Positions 55,241 to 63,822 of a DNA stretch of 64,000 bases are shown one piece after another. The first letter of the stretch is position 1; every line of letters starts with the position of its first letter. The stretch is from Sphingobacteriales bacterium 46-32 (GTDB taxonomy: Bacteria; Bacteroidota; Bacteroidia; Chitinophagales; Chitinophagaceae). A program made the translations under genes and the position numbers. Below the pieces are notes generated by a model. That model was not told the origin of the DNA. It saw only the letters and a list, made by a program, of their open reading frames with translations, and did no database searches. The DNA is taken from the NCBI GenBank assembly GCA_001898485.1, contig MKTY01000010.1:62001-126000 (forward strand), read 5' to 3'.

Positions 55241-55453
55241 TGTGCTGATGTGCTAGTGTGCTGATGTGCTAATGAGCGGAAACTGTTTAAAGCCGGTTTT
55301 ACAACTGTTTTTGCGTAAAATTATATTCTTCTATATTATTAAAGAATTATCCATACAAAACAGATAGGTGCTGCAATAGCATCAGGACATCAGCACACTA
55401 GCACATCAGCACATCAGCACATCAGCACATTAGCACATCAGCACATCATCAAA
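55241..55453. repeat. Long inverted repeat built from the 8-mer family
   Basis: Bases 55241-55266 are the exact reverse complement of 55388-55413 (26 bases), made of TGTGCTGA/TCAGCACA-type units. The right arm continues as further AGCACATC and AGCACATT copies to 55450. It lies between convergent genes and could fold into a large hairpin in either transcript. The left arm starts right at the stop codon of the flavoprotein gene. Confidence 0.75.
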
Positions 55454-56419
55454 TCAAACCTGTGCATTCATTCTCATCGTTGCCTTCGCACACAATGGCA
55501 AAAGGATCAGCAGCAGGAGTAACCATCCGCTTCCGGTAACGGCATAACCGATTGCCGTAAGCAGCATCAGGTAAAATGGATATAAAACCAGTAGTAGGGC
55601 CAGCAGTATAGAGTCGTAGTGATCGTTGTGTGCGGCTTTTTTACGGGTAAAATAACGGATGGGCCAGTAGAGCGGGAGGTGGGTGATGAGGCCAATAATA
55701 GCAGGAAGGGCAAGTACGGCACGCAATGCCGGCGAAAGCGGTATCGTCAGTAAGGCCTGTTGCTGTTGCCTGTCATTCTTATCTATTTCCCAGACCAGTT
55801 GTTCCAACTGTTGCCGCAGTTGCAGATTAAAGGTCTGAAGACGCAAACCTTCTGTAGCCTGTTTTTCCAGGTCATCCTGTCCAAAGGGCGTACCCAGGTT
55901 GATCCAGATATTTTTTCCGAAACGTATAAAGGAGCTGTAGTTGATTCCAACTGGTAATACCTGCAGGGGGATCTGCTGCTCCCAGCTGCTGGAAGCCAGC
56001 CGGGCTGTGCCTTTGCGGAGTGGGCGCAGGTGCCATTCGTTGATGCATTTGCCTTCGCTGAAAATGAGGACTACTCCCTTTTTCCGGAATATTTCCAGGC
56101 AGGCATCGAAGGTTTCGTAGTTGGTGCTCAGGTTTTCAACGCCTTCGCTCACGCGGTATACGGGCAGGATGCGGATGGCATGCAGCAGGCGACGGATGAA
56201 AGGATTTACAAACACATCGCCCCGGGCAAGTGACCAGACCGGTTTTGAAAACAGCGTATCGAGTATAATGGCGTCAAGAAAAGAGTTGGGGTGGTTGGCG
56301 GCCAGCAGCAAAGGCCCGTTGTGGCGGAGCAGTTCGGGGCGGTTTACAGTCAGTTTACGGCAGAACAGTAACAGGGCCAGGCGGATATAAATTTTCAGGG
56401 CGGCGTACAGCAAGACCAA
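55454..56419 (-). CDS. PlsC-type lysophospholipid acyltransferase, integral membrane
   Basis: 321 residues. 1-acyl-glycerol-3-phosphate acyltransferase domain in the N-terminal half: NHPNSFLD gives the HxxxxD catalytic motif, VYRVSEG and the FSEGKCINEW segment the substrate-binding blocks. The C-terminal third carries hydrophobic helices (ALRAVLALPAIIGLITHL, ILLALLLVLYPFYLMLLTAIGYAVT, WLLLLLILLPLCA), as in the larger membrane-bound branch. Acts in phospholipid or other lipid acylation. A second, shorter PlsC-type enzyme lies at 58720-59502. Confidence 0.88.
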   Translation of the reverse strand: MVLLYAALKIYIRLALLLFCRKLTVNRPELLRHNGPLLLAANHPNSFLDAIILDTLFSKPVWSLARGDVFVNPFIRRLLHAIRILPVYRVSEGVENLSTNYETFDACLEIFRKKGVVLIFSEGKCINEWHLRPLRKGTARLASSSWEQQIPLQVLPVGINYSSFIRFGKNIWINLGTPFGQDDLEKQATEGLRLQTFNLQLRQQLEQLVWEIDKNDRQQQQALLTIPLSPALRAVLALPAIIGLITHLPLYWPIRYFTRKKAAHNDHYDSILLALLLVLYPFYLMLLTAIGYAVTGSGWLLLLLILLPLCAKATMRMNAQV

Positions 56420-56649
56420 ATTTTGGTGAATATAGGAAAGTTGTAAGTTTTAAGTTTTAAGTTATAAGTAGAAGGTAGGGGTAGAGGGCAAAAGGTATAA
56501 GGCGGAAGGCCCTTGCAAGCCAGTTATTGTTACTCATGGAGGAGGGAAGGCAAGGGTGTGGTTGTAAATGTCTTTTTATCAATAACTTAAGGTGATTTTA
56601 TGAAAAAAAACTGTCAACTGTCAACTGTCAACTGTCAACTTTTTTGTTG
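56420..56649. other. Intergenic region with low-complexity and heptamer repeat
   Basis: Between the divergent acyltransferase and rpsA. Bases 56440-56510 are AAGTTTTAAG and GTAGAAGG-type low complexity; 56611-56640 contains four tandem copies of CTGTCAA. No gene seen. Confidence 0.6.
56611..56640. repeat. Four tandem CTGTCAA heptamers before the rpsA promoter
   Basis: Exact 7-base unit repeated four times plus two bases, ending nine bases before the -7 element of rpsA. It overlaps the position where a -33 element would be expected. Copy-number change could alter promoter strength (inference). Confidence 0.8.
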
Positions 56650-56657
56650 TATCTTTG
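56650..56657 (+). promoter_or_regulatory. Bacteroidota -7 element of rpsA
   Basis: TATCTTTG fits the TAnnTTTG consensus exactly, 32 bases before the rpsA start codon. A transcription start around 56663-56665 is expected. A clear -33 TTTG is not visible; the heptamer repeat occupies that place. Confidence 0.65.
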
Positions 56658-56667
56658 CAGCCCCGAT

Positions 56668-56688
56668 ATAAAACCTTCGGGATTTTAT
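56668..56688 (+). promoter_or_regulatory. UUCG-loop hairpin filling the rpsA leader
   Basis: TAAAACC and GGATTTTA pair around a TTCG tetraloop with one bulged A, ending two bases before the ATG. With the expected start near 56663 nearly the whole leader is this hairpin. S1 genes are often autoregulated, so it may be a translational control element. Confidence 0.45.
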
Positions 56689-56689
56689 C

Positions 56690-58600
56690 ATGTTTGAAAA
56701 TCTGATTCAAAAACACTTAAACGCTGATGCCCAGGAGCCGGCTGCTGCCAATGCAGATGCCGCTACAGCGACACCAAATGCACCTGTGCAACCCGTGGCT
56801 ACTGCCCACGACGATTTTGACTGGAGTGTAGACAAACGTAATGTTATCTCCTACACCAAAGAAGAAAGAGAGAAGTACGATAATGTGTATGACAACACAT
56901 TCGTACAGCTCAATGATGGCCAGCTGATGTTTGGTACTATCGTAGGTCTCACAAAGACTGATGTGGTATTGAATATCGGTTTCAAAAGCGATGGTCTTAT
57001 TTCGCTCAACGAATTCCGTGACTTACCCGGTCTGAAAGTGGGTGATGAAGTGGAAGTAATGGTAGTGGAAAAAGAAGACCGCGATGGTCATCTGAACCTC
57101 AGCCGCAAACAGGCCCGTATCACACGTGCATGGGAGCGCATTGTGGAAGTTCACAAAACCGGCGAAGTTATTACTGGTACTGTTACCTCTAAAACGAAAG
57201 GCGGTCTGATCGTTGACGTATTTGGTATGGAAACCTTCCTGCCCGGTTCACAGATCGATGTGAAACCCGTTACAGATTACGACCAGTTCGTGAATAAGAC
57301 TATGGAGTTCAAAGTGGTTAAGATCAACGAAACCATCAAAAACGCTGTAGTATCTCACAAAGCCCTTATCGAAAGCGATATCGAAGCACAACGTGCCGAG
57401 ATCATGAGCAAACTCGAGAAAGGCCAGGTACTGGAAGGTACTGTGAAGAACATTACCGATTTCGGTGCCTTTATGGATCTGGGTGGTCTGGACGGTCTGC
57501 TCTATATCACCGATATCTCATGGGGTCGTATCTCTCACCCAAGCGAGGTGCTGAAGATGGATCAGAAGGTGAATGTGGTGGTTCTCGATTTCGACGACGA
57601 GAAAAAACGCATCAGCCTTGGTCTGAAACAACTGACTCCTCACCCATGGGATGTGCTGCCTGAAACAATTGCCGAAGGCAATGTAGTAAAAGGTAAAGTA
57701 GTTAATATTGAAGACTACGGTGCATTCCTCGAAATCATGCCTGGTGTGGAAGGTCTGGTTCACGTAAGTGAAATTACCTGGGCCAATACACCCATCAACG
57801 CCAAAGAGTTCTTCAAACTGGGCGATGAGCATGAAGCCAAAATCGTTACCCTGGATAAGGCAAGCCGCAAGATGAGCCTTTCTATCAAGCAACTGTCGCC
57901 TGATCCCTGGAACGATATCGAAACCAAATTTGCTGAAGGCAGCCGTCATACCGGCCTGGTGAAAAACATCACCAACTACGGTGTGTTTGTAGAACTGGCT
58001 CCCGGCATTGGTGGTATGATCCATATCAGCGACCTGAGCTGGCTCAAACGTTTCAATCACCCCAGCGAATACACCAAGGTTGGTTCCAACATTGATGTAG
58101 TGATCATGGGTATTGATAAAGAAAACCGCAAACTCCAACTGGGACACAAACAGCTGGAAGAAGATCCCTGGAATACCCTGCAGGATACCTTTGCTATCGG
58201 CAGCCTGCATGAAGGTACAGTGATCAAGCGCGACGATAAAGGCGCTGTGGTTCAACTGCCCTATGGCCTCGAAGGCTTCGCTCCCAACCGTCACCTCAAC
58301 AAGGAAGATGGCAAGAGCATTGGTGCAGATGAAACTGCTCAGTTCATGGTAATCGAGTTTGACCGCAACGAAAAACGTATCGTTCTTTCACACAGCCGTA
58401 TCTGGGAACAAGGTCAGATAGAAGAAAAAGAAGCTGCGAAGAAAGAAGCCCGTTCTGAAGCGGAAAAAACCAAGAAAGCCGTGAAGAGTATCCAGAACAA
58501 GGTGGAAAAAGCAACCCTGGGTGACCTCGGTGTGCTGGCCGACCTCAAGAAAAAACTGGAGAGCGGTGATGCCGGTAACGAAGAAGCAAAATCTGAATAA
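56690..58600 (+). CDS. rpsA: 30S ribosomal protein S1
   Basis: 636 residues with six S1 (OB-fold) repeats after an acidic Ala-rich N-terminus: roughly 70-135 (DGQLMFGTIVGLTKTDVVLN), 150-220 (GEVITGTVTSKTKGGLIVD), 235-305 (GQVLEGTVKNITDFGAFMDLG), 320-395 (GNVVKGKVVNIEDYGAFLEI), 408-480 (GSRHTGLVKNITNYGVFVEL) and 495-565 (GSLHEGTVIKRDDKGAVVQL). The C-terminus is a charged, probably unstructured tail. S1 binds mRNA on the small subunit and helps initiation; in Bacteroidota, where Shine-Dalgarno use is weak, it matters particularly. Promoter, leader hairpin and terminator are all visible, so it is a single-gene unit. Confidence 0.97.
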   Translation: MFENLIQKHLNADAQEPAAANADAATATPNAPVQPVATAHDDFDWSVDKRNVISYTKEEREKYDNVYDNTFVQLNDGQLMFGTIVGLTKTDVVLNIGFKSDGLISLNEFRDLPGLKVGDEVEVMVVEKEDRDGHLNLSRKQARITRAWERIVEVHKTGEVITGTVTSKTKGGLIVDVFGMETFLPGSQIDVKPVTDYDQFVNKTMEFKVVKINETIKNAVVSHKALIESDIEAQRAEIMSKLEKGQVLEGTVKNITDFGAFMDLGGLDGLLYITDISWGRISHPSEVLKMDQKVNVVVLDFDDEKKRISLGLKQLTPHPWDVLPETIAEGNVVKGKVVNIEDYGAFLEIMPGVEGLVHVSEITWANTPINAKEFFKLGDEHEAKIVTLDKASRKMSLSIKQLSPDPWNDIETKFAEGSRHTGLVKNITNYGVFVELAPGIGGMIHISDLSWLKRFNHPSEYTKVGSNIDVVIMGIDKENRKLQLGHKQLEEDPWNTLQDTFAIGSLHEGTVIKRDDKGAVVQLPYGLEGFAPNRHLNKEDGKSIGADETAQFMVIEFDRNEKRIVLSHSRIWEQGQIEEKEAAKKEARSEAEKTKKAVKSIQNKVEKATLGDLGVLADLKKKLESGDAGNEEAKSE

Positions 58601-58624
58601 GATCTGCTGATCCGTATAAATTTA

Positions 58625-58653
58625 AACTGCCCGCCTTTGCGGGCAGTTTTTTT
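58625..58653 (+). terminator. Terminator of rpsA
   Basis: Arms AACTGCCCGC (58625-58634) and GCGGGCAGTT (58639-58648), CTTT loop, followed by a run of T to 58653. Positioned 24 bases after the stop codon. Confidence 0.95.
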
Positions 58654-58719
58654 ATACATATAGTCCATAACCAGCGCCTAAATCCTAATTTTGAACAGCA
58701 GGATTTCTAAAACAACTGT

Positions 58720-59502
58720 ATGGGGGCATTTACAGAGCGATTAAAGAATGTAAAGCTGGTGCGTAAGCTGGTTTATCTGATTGTAGGGCTGGCATCCTAT
58801 CCGGGTCTCGCCATTGTCAATAAATTGCGCATCTCCGGCACGGAACATATCCGTAATCTTCCCAAAAGCAATGTTCTTTTTGTAAGTAACCATCAAACCT
58901 ATTTTGCGGATGTGATCACTTTTCTGCACATCTTCTGTGCAGTGAAATGGCGGAAACAAAACCGCCTGGGATTACCCTATTATTTTCTCAACCCATTTAC
59001 CCGTGTCAATTATGTAGCAGCTGAGCAGACGATGAAAGGCAGCTGGATCAGCCGTTTTTTTACCCTGGCCGGGGCGCTTACTGTACGCCGTACCTGGAAC
59101 AGCTCGGCCAATGAAACCCGCAAGGGACTCGATCCTTCCGATACACGCAAGATTACGCGGGCTCTGGACAACAACTGGGTAATCACTTTCCCCCAGGGCA
59201 CTACCAAACCCTTTGCGCCGGGACGTAAGGGCACGGCACTTATCATCAAACAGAATAAACCCATTGTGATACCTGTAGTCATCAATGGCTTCTGGCGGGC
59301 CTTTGATAAGAAAGGGCTGCGCTTCCGTAAAAAGGGAGTGACGCTCACCGTACGCTTCAAAGAGCCGCTTGCCATCGATTACGATGCCCCTACCGATAAG
59401 ATACTGGAGCAGGTAATGGATGCTATTGAACAGAGCAAGTCCTACATGCTCAAAGGGGCACACCACCGCATGAAGCAGGAGAAGGCAGAAGGTGAAGGGT
59501 AG
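58720..59502 (+). CDS. PlsC-type 1-acyl-glycerol-3-phosphate acyltransferase
   Basis: 260 residues. Acyltransferase landmarks: NHQTYFADV (HxxxxD), ALTVRRTW and TFPQGTTKPFAPGRKGTALI (the FPxGTxxP-like block), IPVVINGFWRAF. A short hydrophobic N-terminal segment (LVYLIVGLASYPGLAIV) may anchor it in the membrane. Likely acts in phospholipid synthesis, with a paralogue at 55454-56419. Confidence 0.88.
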   Translation: MGAFTERLKNVKLVRKLVYLIVGLASYPGLAIVNKLRISGTEHIRNLPKSNVLFVSNHQTYFADVITFLHIFCAVKWRKQNRLGLPYYFLNPFTRVNYVAAEQTMKGSWISRFFTLAGALTVRRTWNSSANETRKGLDPSDTRKITRALDNNWVITFPQGTTKPFAPGRKGTALIIKQNKPIVIPVVINGFWRAFDKKGLRFRKKGVTLTVRFKEPLAIDYDAPTDKILEQVMDAIEQSKSYMLKGAHHRMKQEKAEGEG

Positions 59503-59608
59503 AAGGGATTAGGTGGGTTGAGTTTTTTAATAAGTTCAAAACCAAATAGGGTTGTCATTTCTGCGATTTTGCAGTAAAAGGCAGTAATTTCCGTTCTTTG
59601 TTTCAGCT

Positions 59609-60643
59609 ATGAGTCAGAAGCCTGCCACTATTAAGGAGATTGCCAAGCGCCTCAATGTATCGGTGTCTACGGTGTCGCGTGCATTGCATAACCATCCCAG
59701 TATTGGGTTGCGTACCAAAATGCAGGTGCAGAAACTGGCCGAAGAGTTGAATTATGAACCCAACCAGGCCGCTATTTCCTTCAAACAGGGAAAAACATTT
59801 ACGATAGGTGTGATACTGCCCAACCTGGGCGAAGAGTTTTTCTCTATTGCTATCAATGGTATTGAGGAAATAGCCATCAAAAATAATTACACCGTACTCA
59901 TAGGCCAGTCGCACGATGACAGTGAGCGCGAGAAACAGGTGCTGGATACCATGCGCCGCCATCGTGTAGATGGTATACTTGTTTCGCTTTCCAAAAACAC
60001 CGACAGCCTGGAGCATTTTGAACAACTGGGTAAATACAATATTCCCGTTGTATTCTTTGACCGCGTGCCGGATTCGCCCGATATGTATTCGGTCAGCTGC
60101 GATCTGCGTCAAAGTTCAGTACAATTGGTTGATTGGCTGGTAAGCCGTGGACATAAAGCTATTGGCTTTATCAAAGGACCCGAAAAGATCATCCCTTCGC
60201 AGGAGCGCTTGAGTGGATATTATGAAGGATTAAAGAAAAATAAGCTGCCCGTTGATGAGGCCTATGTAGTGCGTACTGATCTGGGTAAGGAGCAGACCTG
60301 GACGGCGATGGATAAATTGTTTGCCCTGAAGAAAAAGCCCACCGCTATCATTGCCTTTAATGATTATGTGGCACTCGATGCGATCAAATATGCGCGCAGC
60401 AAAGGGCTGCGTATTAATAAGGACATATCATTTGTAAGTTATGCCAACCTGCCGGTGACCAGCTATCTCGATGAACCGCCTGTAGCCTCTGTTGAGCAAT
60501 TTCCTTATGAGCAGGCTACCCGCGCTACAGAAATGCTGCTGCATCTTATTCATCACCGCGAAGAAGAGCTACCGGAAAAGAAAGTCGTCATGCAAAGCCA
60601 GGTGATTGTGAATGAAGACCGGGAGGGTGGTGAGGCGTTGTAA
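59609..60643 (+). CDS. LacI-family transcriptional regulator
   Basis: 344 residues. N-terminal LacI helix-turn-helix (TIKEIAKRLNVSVSTVSRALHNHPSIG, residues 6-33) and hinge, then a periplasmic-binding-protein-like sensor domain (IGVILPNLGEEFFSIAINGIEEIA, VDGILVSLSKN, VVFFDRVPD, IGFIKGP, PTAIIAFNDYVALDAIKYA). Represses or activates sugar genes according to a bound sugar. No carbohydrate gene lies adjacent, so the target is elsewhere. Confidence 0.93.
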   Translation: MSQKPATIKEIAKRLNVSVSTVSRALHNHPSIGLRTKMQVQKLAEELNYEPNQAAISFKQGKTFTIGVILPNLGEEFFSIAINGIEEIAIKNNYTVLIGQSHDDSEREKQVLDTMRRHRVDGILVSLSKNTDSLEHFEQLGKYNIPVVFFDRVPDSPDMYSVSCDLRQSSVQLVDWLVSRGHKAIGFIKGPEKIIPSQERLSGYYEGLKKNKLPVDEAYVVRTDLGKEQTWTAMDKLFALKKKPTAIIAFNDYVALDAIKYARSKGLRINKDISFVSYANLPVTSYLDEPPVASVEQFPYEQATRATEMLLHLIHHREEELPEKKVVMQSQVIVNEDREGGEAL

Positions 60644-60795
60644 AGCTTAGGCTTTGCGAAATAGGATTTGCCGGGCAATTATCCGTTTTTTTGGGAGAAC
60701 GATGGGTTTGTGAATACGAATTGTAGTAAGCGATATTTTCTGCTGTTGCCAGGTCTGTTTTTTTCGGCAGACGAAATAGTATTTTTAATACAGTA

Positions 60796-61131
60796 ATGAT
60801 GAGCCTCACTGCAGATAAGCTTGACATATTGATGGACTCCGGTAAGCTATTTGAAAGGGATAAGGCTGCTGTAAGTATATTATTAACGGCTATAAATGAC
60901 TGGCCTGAGCCAATCGCGACGCTGGCCCAGTATGTAGCAGAAGTGGAAAGATTTGCAGGTGGCCATACGGGTAAGAGCATACTTTCCCAAAAAATCACTT
61001 CCTCAACAGCTCATAGAGAGAGTTGGAAGCAGGAATCGTTAGCTGTTGTATTAGAGATTTTTATATATTTCCCTGATATGTCATCATTGAAAGAGGTGGT
61101 TGAATATTTGGATGAAAAATACCTCGTGTAG
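60796..61131 (+). CDS. Hypothetical helical protein
   Basis: 111 residues, starting MMSLTADKLDILMDSGKL; mostly helical, no signal peptide or membrane segment (SILLTAINDWPEPIATLAQYVAEVERFAGG). Family not recognised. First of a run of small AT-rich genes on the plus strand to the window end. Confidence 0.5.
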   Translation: MMSLTADKLDILMDSGKLFERDKAAVSILLTAINDWPEPIATLAQYVAEVERFAGGHTGKSILSQKITSSTAHRESWKQESLAVVLEIFIYFPDMSSLKEVVEYLDEKYLV

Positions 61132-61211
61132 AGATTTGAAGCTAACGAAGTGCAGGTGTTCCGAAGCTTAAATATCTGGCTAACAGGAAAAACATAAACC
61201 AGGCTTTCAAA

Positions 61212-61721
61212 ATGAAAAGGGGTGAACGAAATAAAATTCTTTTTTCGGCACAGCCGTCTTTACAGCGGATAAGAAATTATATTCTAGATATTCTCGGCCT
61301 TTTCGGGGTGGTATACAGCGTATTGAGTTTTAATGAAAACCCGTTTTTCTTTTCATGCGTTCTTGCATTTCTTATTGCAGCTATTCTTTTGTCAGGATAT
61401 AACAAGGTGCTGGTTTTTAAAGCGGAGATTGTTTTTAAGGTTCAGCATCCGATTGATTTTTTCTCAAAAGAATGGCGCTTTGTCTTTGAGGAAATAGAAT
61501 CGATAAATGCAGATTTAAGACTTAGCAAAAGAAGATTTATTCTTTCTGAAATAGTCTCAGTGATTTTTCCTGTTAGTTCTTTTTGGAATACGGTTACTAT
61601 TAAAAAGAAAGACGGCAGCATCGCCATTATTAATACAAAAGTAGATAAGGAAGGGCTGGAAAAAGCGCTGAGTGAAGTGGGCCAGCTGACAAACGGCAAA
61701 GTCCCAATAATTTTTCTATGA
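61212..61721 (+). CDS. Hypothetical two-helix membrane protein
   Basis: 169 residues. Two adjacent transmembrane helices (residues about 28-62, YILDILGLFGVVYSVLSF and FFSCVLAFLIAAILLSGY), then a soluble C-terminal part with PH-like strands (VFKAEIVFKVQHPIDFF, NTVTIKKKDGSIAIINTKVDKEGLEKAL). Resembles in layout the bacterial PH-domain or YcxB-like membrane proteins; function unknown. Ends 21 bases before the next gene, so a common transcript is likely. Confidence 0.55.
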   Translation: MKRGERNKILFSAQPSLQRIRNYILDILGLFGVVYSVLSFNENPFFFSCVLAFLIAAILLSGYNKVLVFKAEIVFKVQHPIDFFSKEWRFVFEEIESINADLRLSKRRFILSEIVSVIFPVSSFWNTVTIKKKDGSIAIINTKVDKEGLEKALSEVGQLTNGKVPIIFL

Positions 61722-61742
61722 AGGGTTCAAAATTATATATGT

Positions 61743-62405
61743 ATGGCCCAGAAAAAGAATGAAGAAAACGTTATTCAGCGAATACGTCTTTCCAGGAAGC
61801 AATTAAAAGAAATGATTGCAAAAGAAAAGGGTGTTTTAGAACCTATATTCAGCAAAGAATATTTGAATGACACCTATTTGCTGCCCAATGGGCATGTAGT
61901 AGTGGATTTCGATACGCATGGTTTTTTGTATAGTTCTTTTACCGATTTAAAGAACTGGATTCGTCAGCTCAGGAAGATGCAGGACGAGGAACTTCCTTCA
62001 CATATTTTAAAGAACCGGTTATTGTATGGAAAAGAATTTCTACTCCATATACCTGGTCTGCTGGAAATGGTTGTGGACGTTTTCAAATTAAAGGACAGTA
62101 CGCCCACCATTGATCAGCTGAAGATCATTGATGAGCAGTTGATGAAGAGGCGAACTGAAATTACTCCAGCAGTTTTTTCCGGTTTGGTAGCTTACGCGGG
62201 AGAAATAATTAAAAATTCACTGAACAACGCAGAATGGGCCATAGTGACTAGTGCATTCGATACTGCGGTTTACGAACCGCTTGTCATTGAAGGAGAGATG
62301 ACTTATAACCCTTTTTTTCCTGTTTACAGGGAATTATTTGAACAATATCCGGAAACAAACAGGTTAAGTTTGGCGGATGCCGTGCATATAGAAATGAACA
62401 GGTGA
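61743..62405 (+). CDS. Hypothetical protein, immunity-like
   Basis: 220 residues, soluble. A charged helical start is followed by YLLPNGHVVVDFDTHGFLYSSFTDLKNWIRQL, then alpha-rich segments (ITPAVFSGLVAYAGEIIKNSLNNAEWAIV). The acidic, small globular character and position among other small orphan genes resemble immunity proteins of polymorphic toxin loci, but I see no specific motif. Same strand and close spacing to its upstream neighbour. Confidence 0.5.
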   Translation: MAQKKNEENVIQRIRLSRKQLKEMIAKEKGVLEPIFSKEYLNDTYLLPNGHVVVDFDTHGFLYSSFTDLKNWIRQLRKMQDEELPSHILKNRLLYGKEFLLHIPGLLEMVVDVFKLKDSTPTIDQLKIIDEQLMKRRTEITPAVFSGLVAYAGEIIKNSLNNAEWAIVTSAFDTAVYEPLVIEGEMTYNPFFPVYRELFEQYPETNRLSLADAVHIEMNR

Positions 62406-62538
62406 TGTAAAAGGGCTGATGACTTTGCAGCTCAGTTGAACATGGTTTAGAAAGAAGTCATGAATTTGCCAGTTGAATGATATCTGTGATCTGCTGCATT
62501 CATTCAGTTACATATTGGTTATATATAACAATAGTAGT

Positions 62539-62898
62539 ATGAAGTTTTGGCAACTATTAGACATTTTTAGAGACGAGAAACTTTTGCTAGTTGAAGTATT
62601 TAGTCAAAAAAAGTGGCGAAGCTACTTGCCTATTTTTTATAACATTGAAAATGTAGTAAAGAGTCAGGATAGAACCATCTTAGATGGTGAAATTGATGAT
62701 GAACTATTAAAAGAAATGTGTTCTAAGACAAGTAAAAGCATTTATTTTTCTAGTCGAAAAAATGTAATTTATTCTTACAAAAGCGAATATGCAGATACTG
62801 AAATTCAGCTTTTAGATGCAATCACGAAATTTAGTCATGATGCAATTGAAGAAGTATTTGAAAAATCAGAAGCTGACGTTGGTGGTGAGTCCAAATAG
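62539..62898 (+). CDS. Hypothetical small protein
   Basis: 119 residues from the ATG at 62539 (MKFWQLLDIFRDEKLLL); a TTG frame extends upstream but lacks sense. Alternating strands and helices, acidic (DGEIDDELLKEM), one aromatic strand (SIYFSSRKNVIYSYKSEY). No family recognised. Confidence 0.45.
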   Translation: MKFWQLLDIFRDEKLLLVEVFSQKKWRSYLPIFYNIENVVKSQDRTILDGEIDDELLKEMCSKTSKSIYFSSRKNVIYSYKSEYADTEIQLLDAITKFSHDAIEEVFEKSEADVGGESK

Positions 62899-62957
62899 GC
62901 AACCCTGTTAAAGACCTGCTAGCAAATTTGAAAATATTTGTTTAAGTTGGCTGTAAA

Positions 62958-63093
62958 ATGAATTATAAGAAGAAACTACTGTTTTTTTTTGATTCTGCCG
63001 GCAGTTCTGCTCTTCTTAAACCAATGCAGGATGGAGACGAATGTATATAAGAATTTTCCAAAATGTACTTTTGAGATAAGTTCTACTAACTAA
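62958..63093 (+). pseudogene. Frameshifted lipoprotein-like small gene
   Basis: Beginning MNYKKKLLFF, the frame breaks in a run of nine T at 62982-62990. With eight T the frame would continue as LILPAVLLFLNQCRMETNVYK to a stop at 63091, giving a 44-residue peptide with a lipoprotein-like signal. As it stands it ends early after a nonsense frame. Either dead or switched off by homopolymer slippage. Confidence 0.45.
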
Positions 63094-63128
63094 CCTCCAG
63101 ATTTGAAGATAATACAAAGCTAAATTTT

Positions 63129-63668
63129 ATGGCATATACTATGGATGATGAGTTAATTTCTTTATTTAACAGAGCTCAATCTGATACGTACAAGGTACAC
63201 GATCATGCACTATCAGATTTGAGGTTTCTTATAGAACGTTTTACCATGAACAGATATAGTGAGCGTGAACGGGAAGACTATCTGGATTTTTTTTATAACA
63301 AAAACCTGATTGATTATAGACTTGATTCGGAAAAATTAGATTTAATTAAACATTTTTTATTTTTCTTACTATTTAATTTTCCAGATAGAGCCGAATCAGT
63401 GGCTAAATGCGTTAAAGTTCTGTTTGACCCGTCTATTTATGAAGCCATATGCAGCGCCATTGAGTTTTATATGGAAAAAAACGACCTGGCTACCTATGAA
63501 TTAATTTTTGGCATTACTGATACAACTAATAGCGCCGAGTATTTTAAAAATAAACGGGTAGTAGAGTTATTTCAGCGAATCCGAAAGTCCGGTGGAAAGT
63601 TTTCAGCTGCATTAATTGAGGACGTGTTTAATTTTTACAACGAAAATGAAAAGAATATTTCTTCGTAA
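63129..63668 (+). CDS. Hypothetical helical protein
   Basis: 179 residues, almost all alpha-helical (DDELISLFNRAQSDTYKVHDHALSDLRFLIERF, AICSAIEFYMEKNDLATYELIF), no signal or membrane segment. HEAT-like or immunity-type helical repeats are possible, but nothing identifies a function. Composition is AT-rich like its neighbours. Confidence 0.5.
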   Translation: MAYTMDDELISLFNRAQSDTYKVHDHALSDLRFLIERFTMNRYSEREREDYLDFFYNKNLIDYRLDSEKLDLIKHFLFFLLFNFPDRAESVAKCVKVLFDPSIYEAICSAIEFYMEKNDLATYELIFGITDTTNSAEYFKNKRVVELFQRIRKSGGKFSAALIEDVFNFYNENEKNISS

Positions 63669-63822
63669 ATCCAAGAGTATACTTAATAAATATTTTTTAT
63701 TTATGAACATTTTTACGGTTGTGCAGAGTTATTTTTTGTTTATTGGTTTATGATAATTGCAAATGCGTAATTAAGCTGCCCGGTTTTACTGTCAGTGAAG
63801 TTCAACGTCGGATAGATAATAA

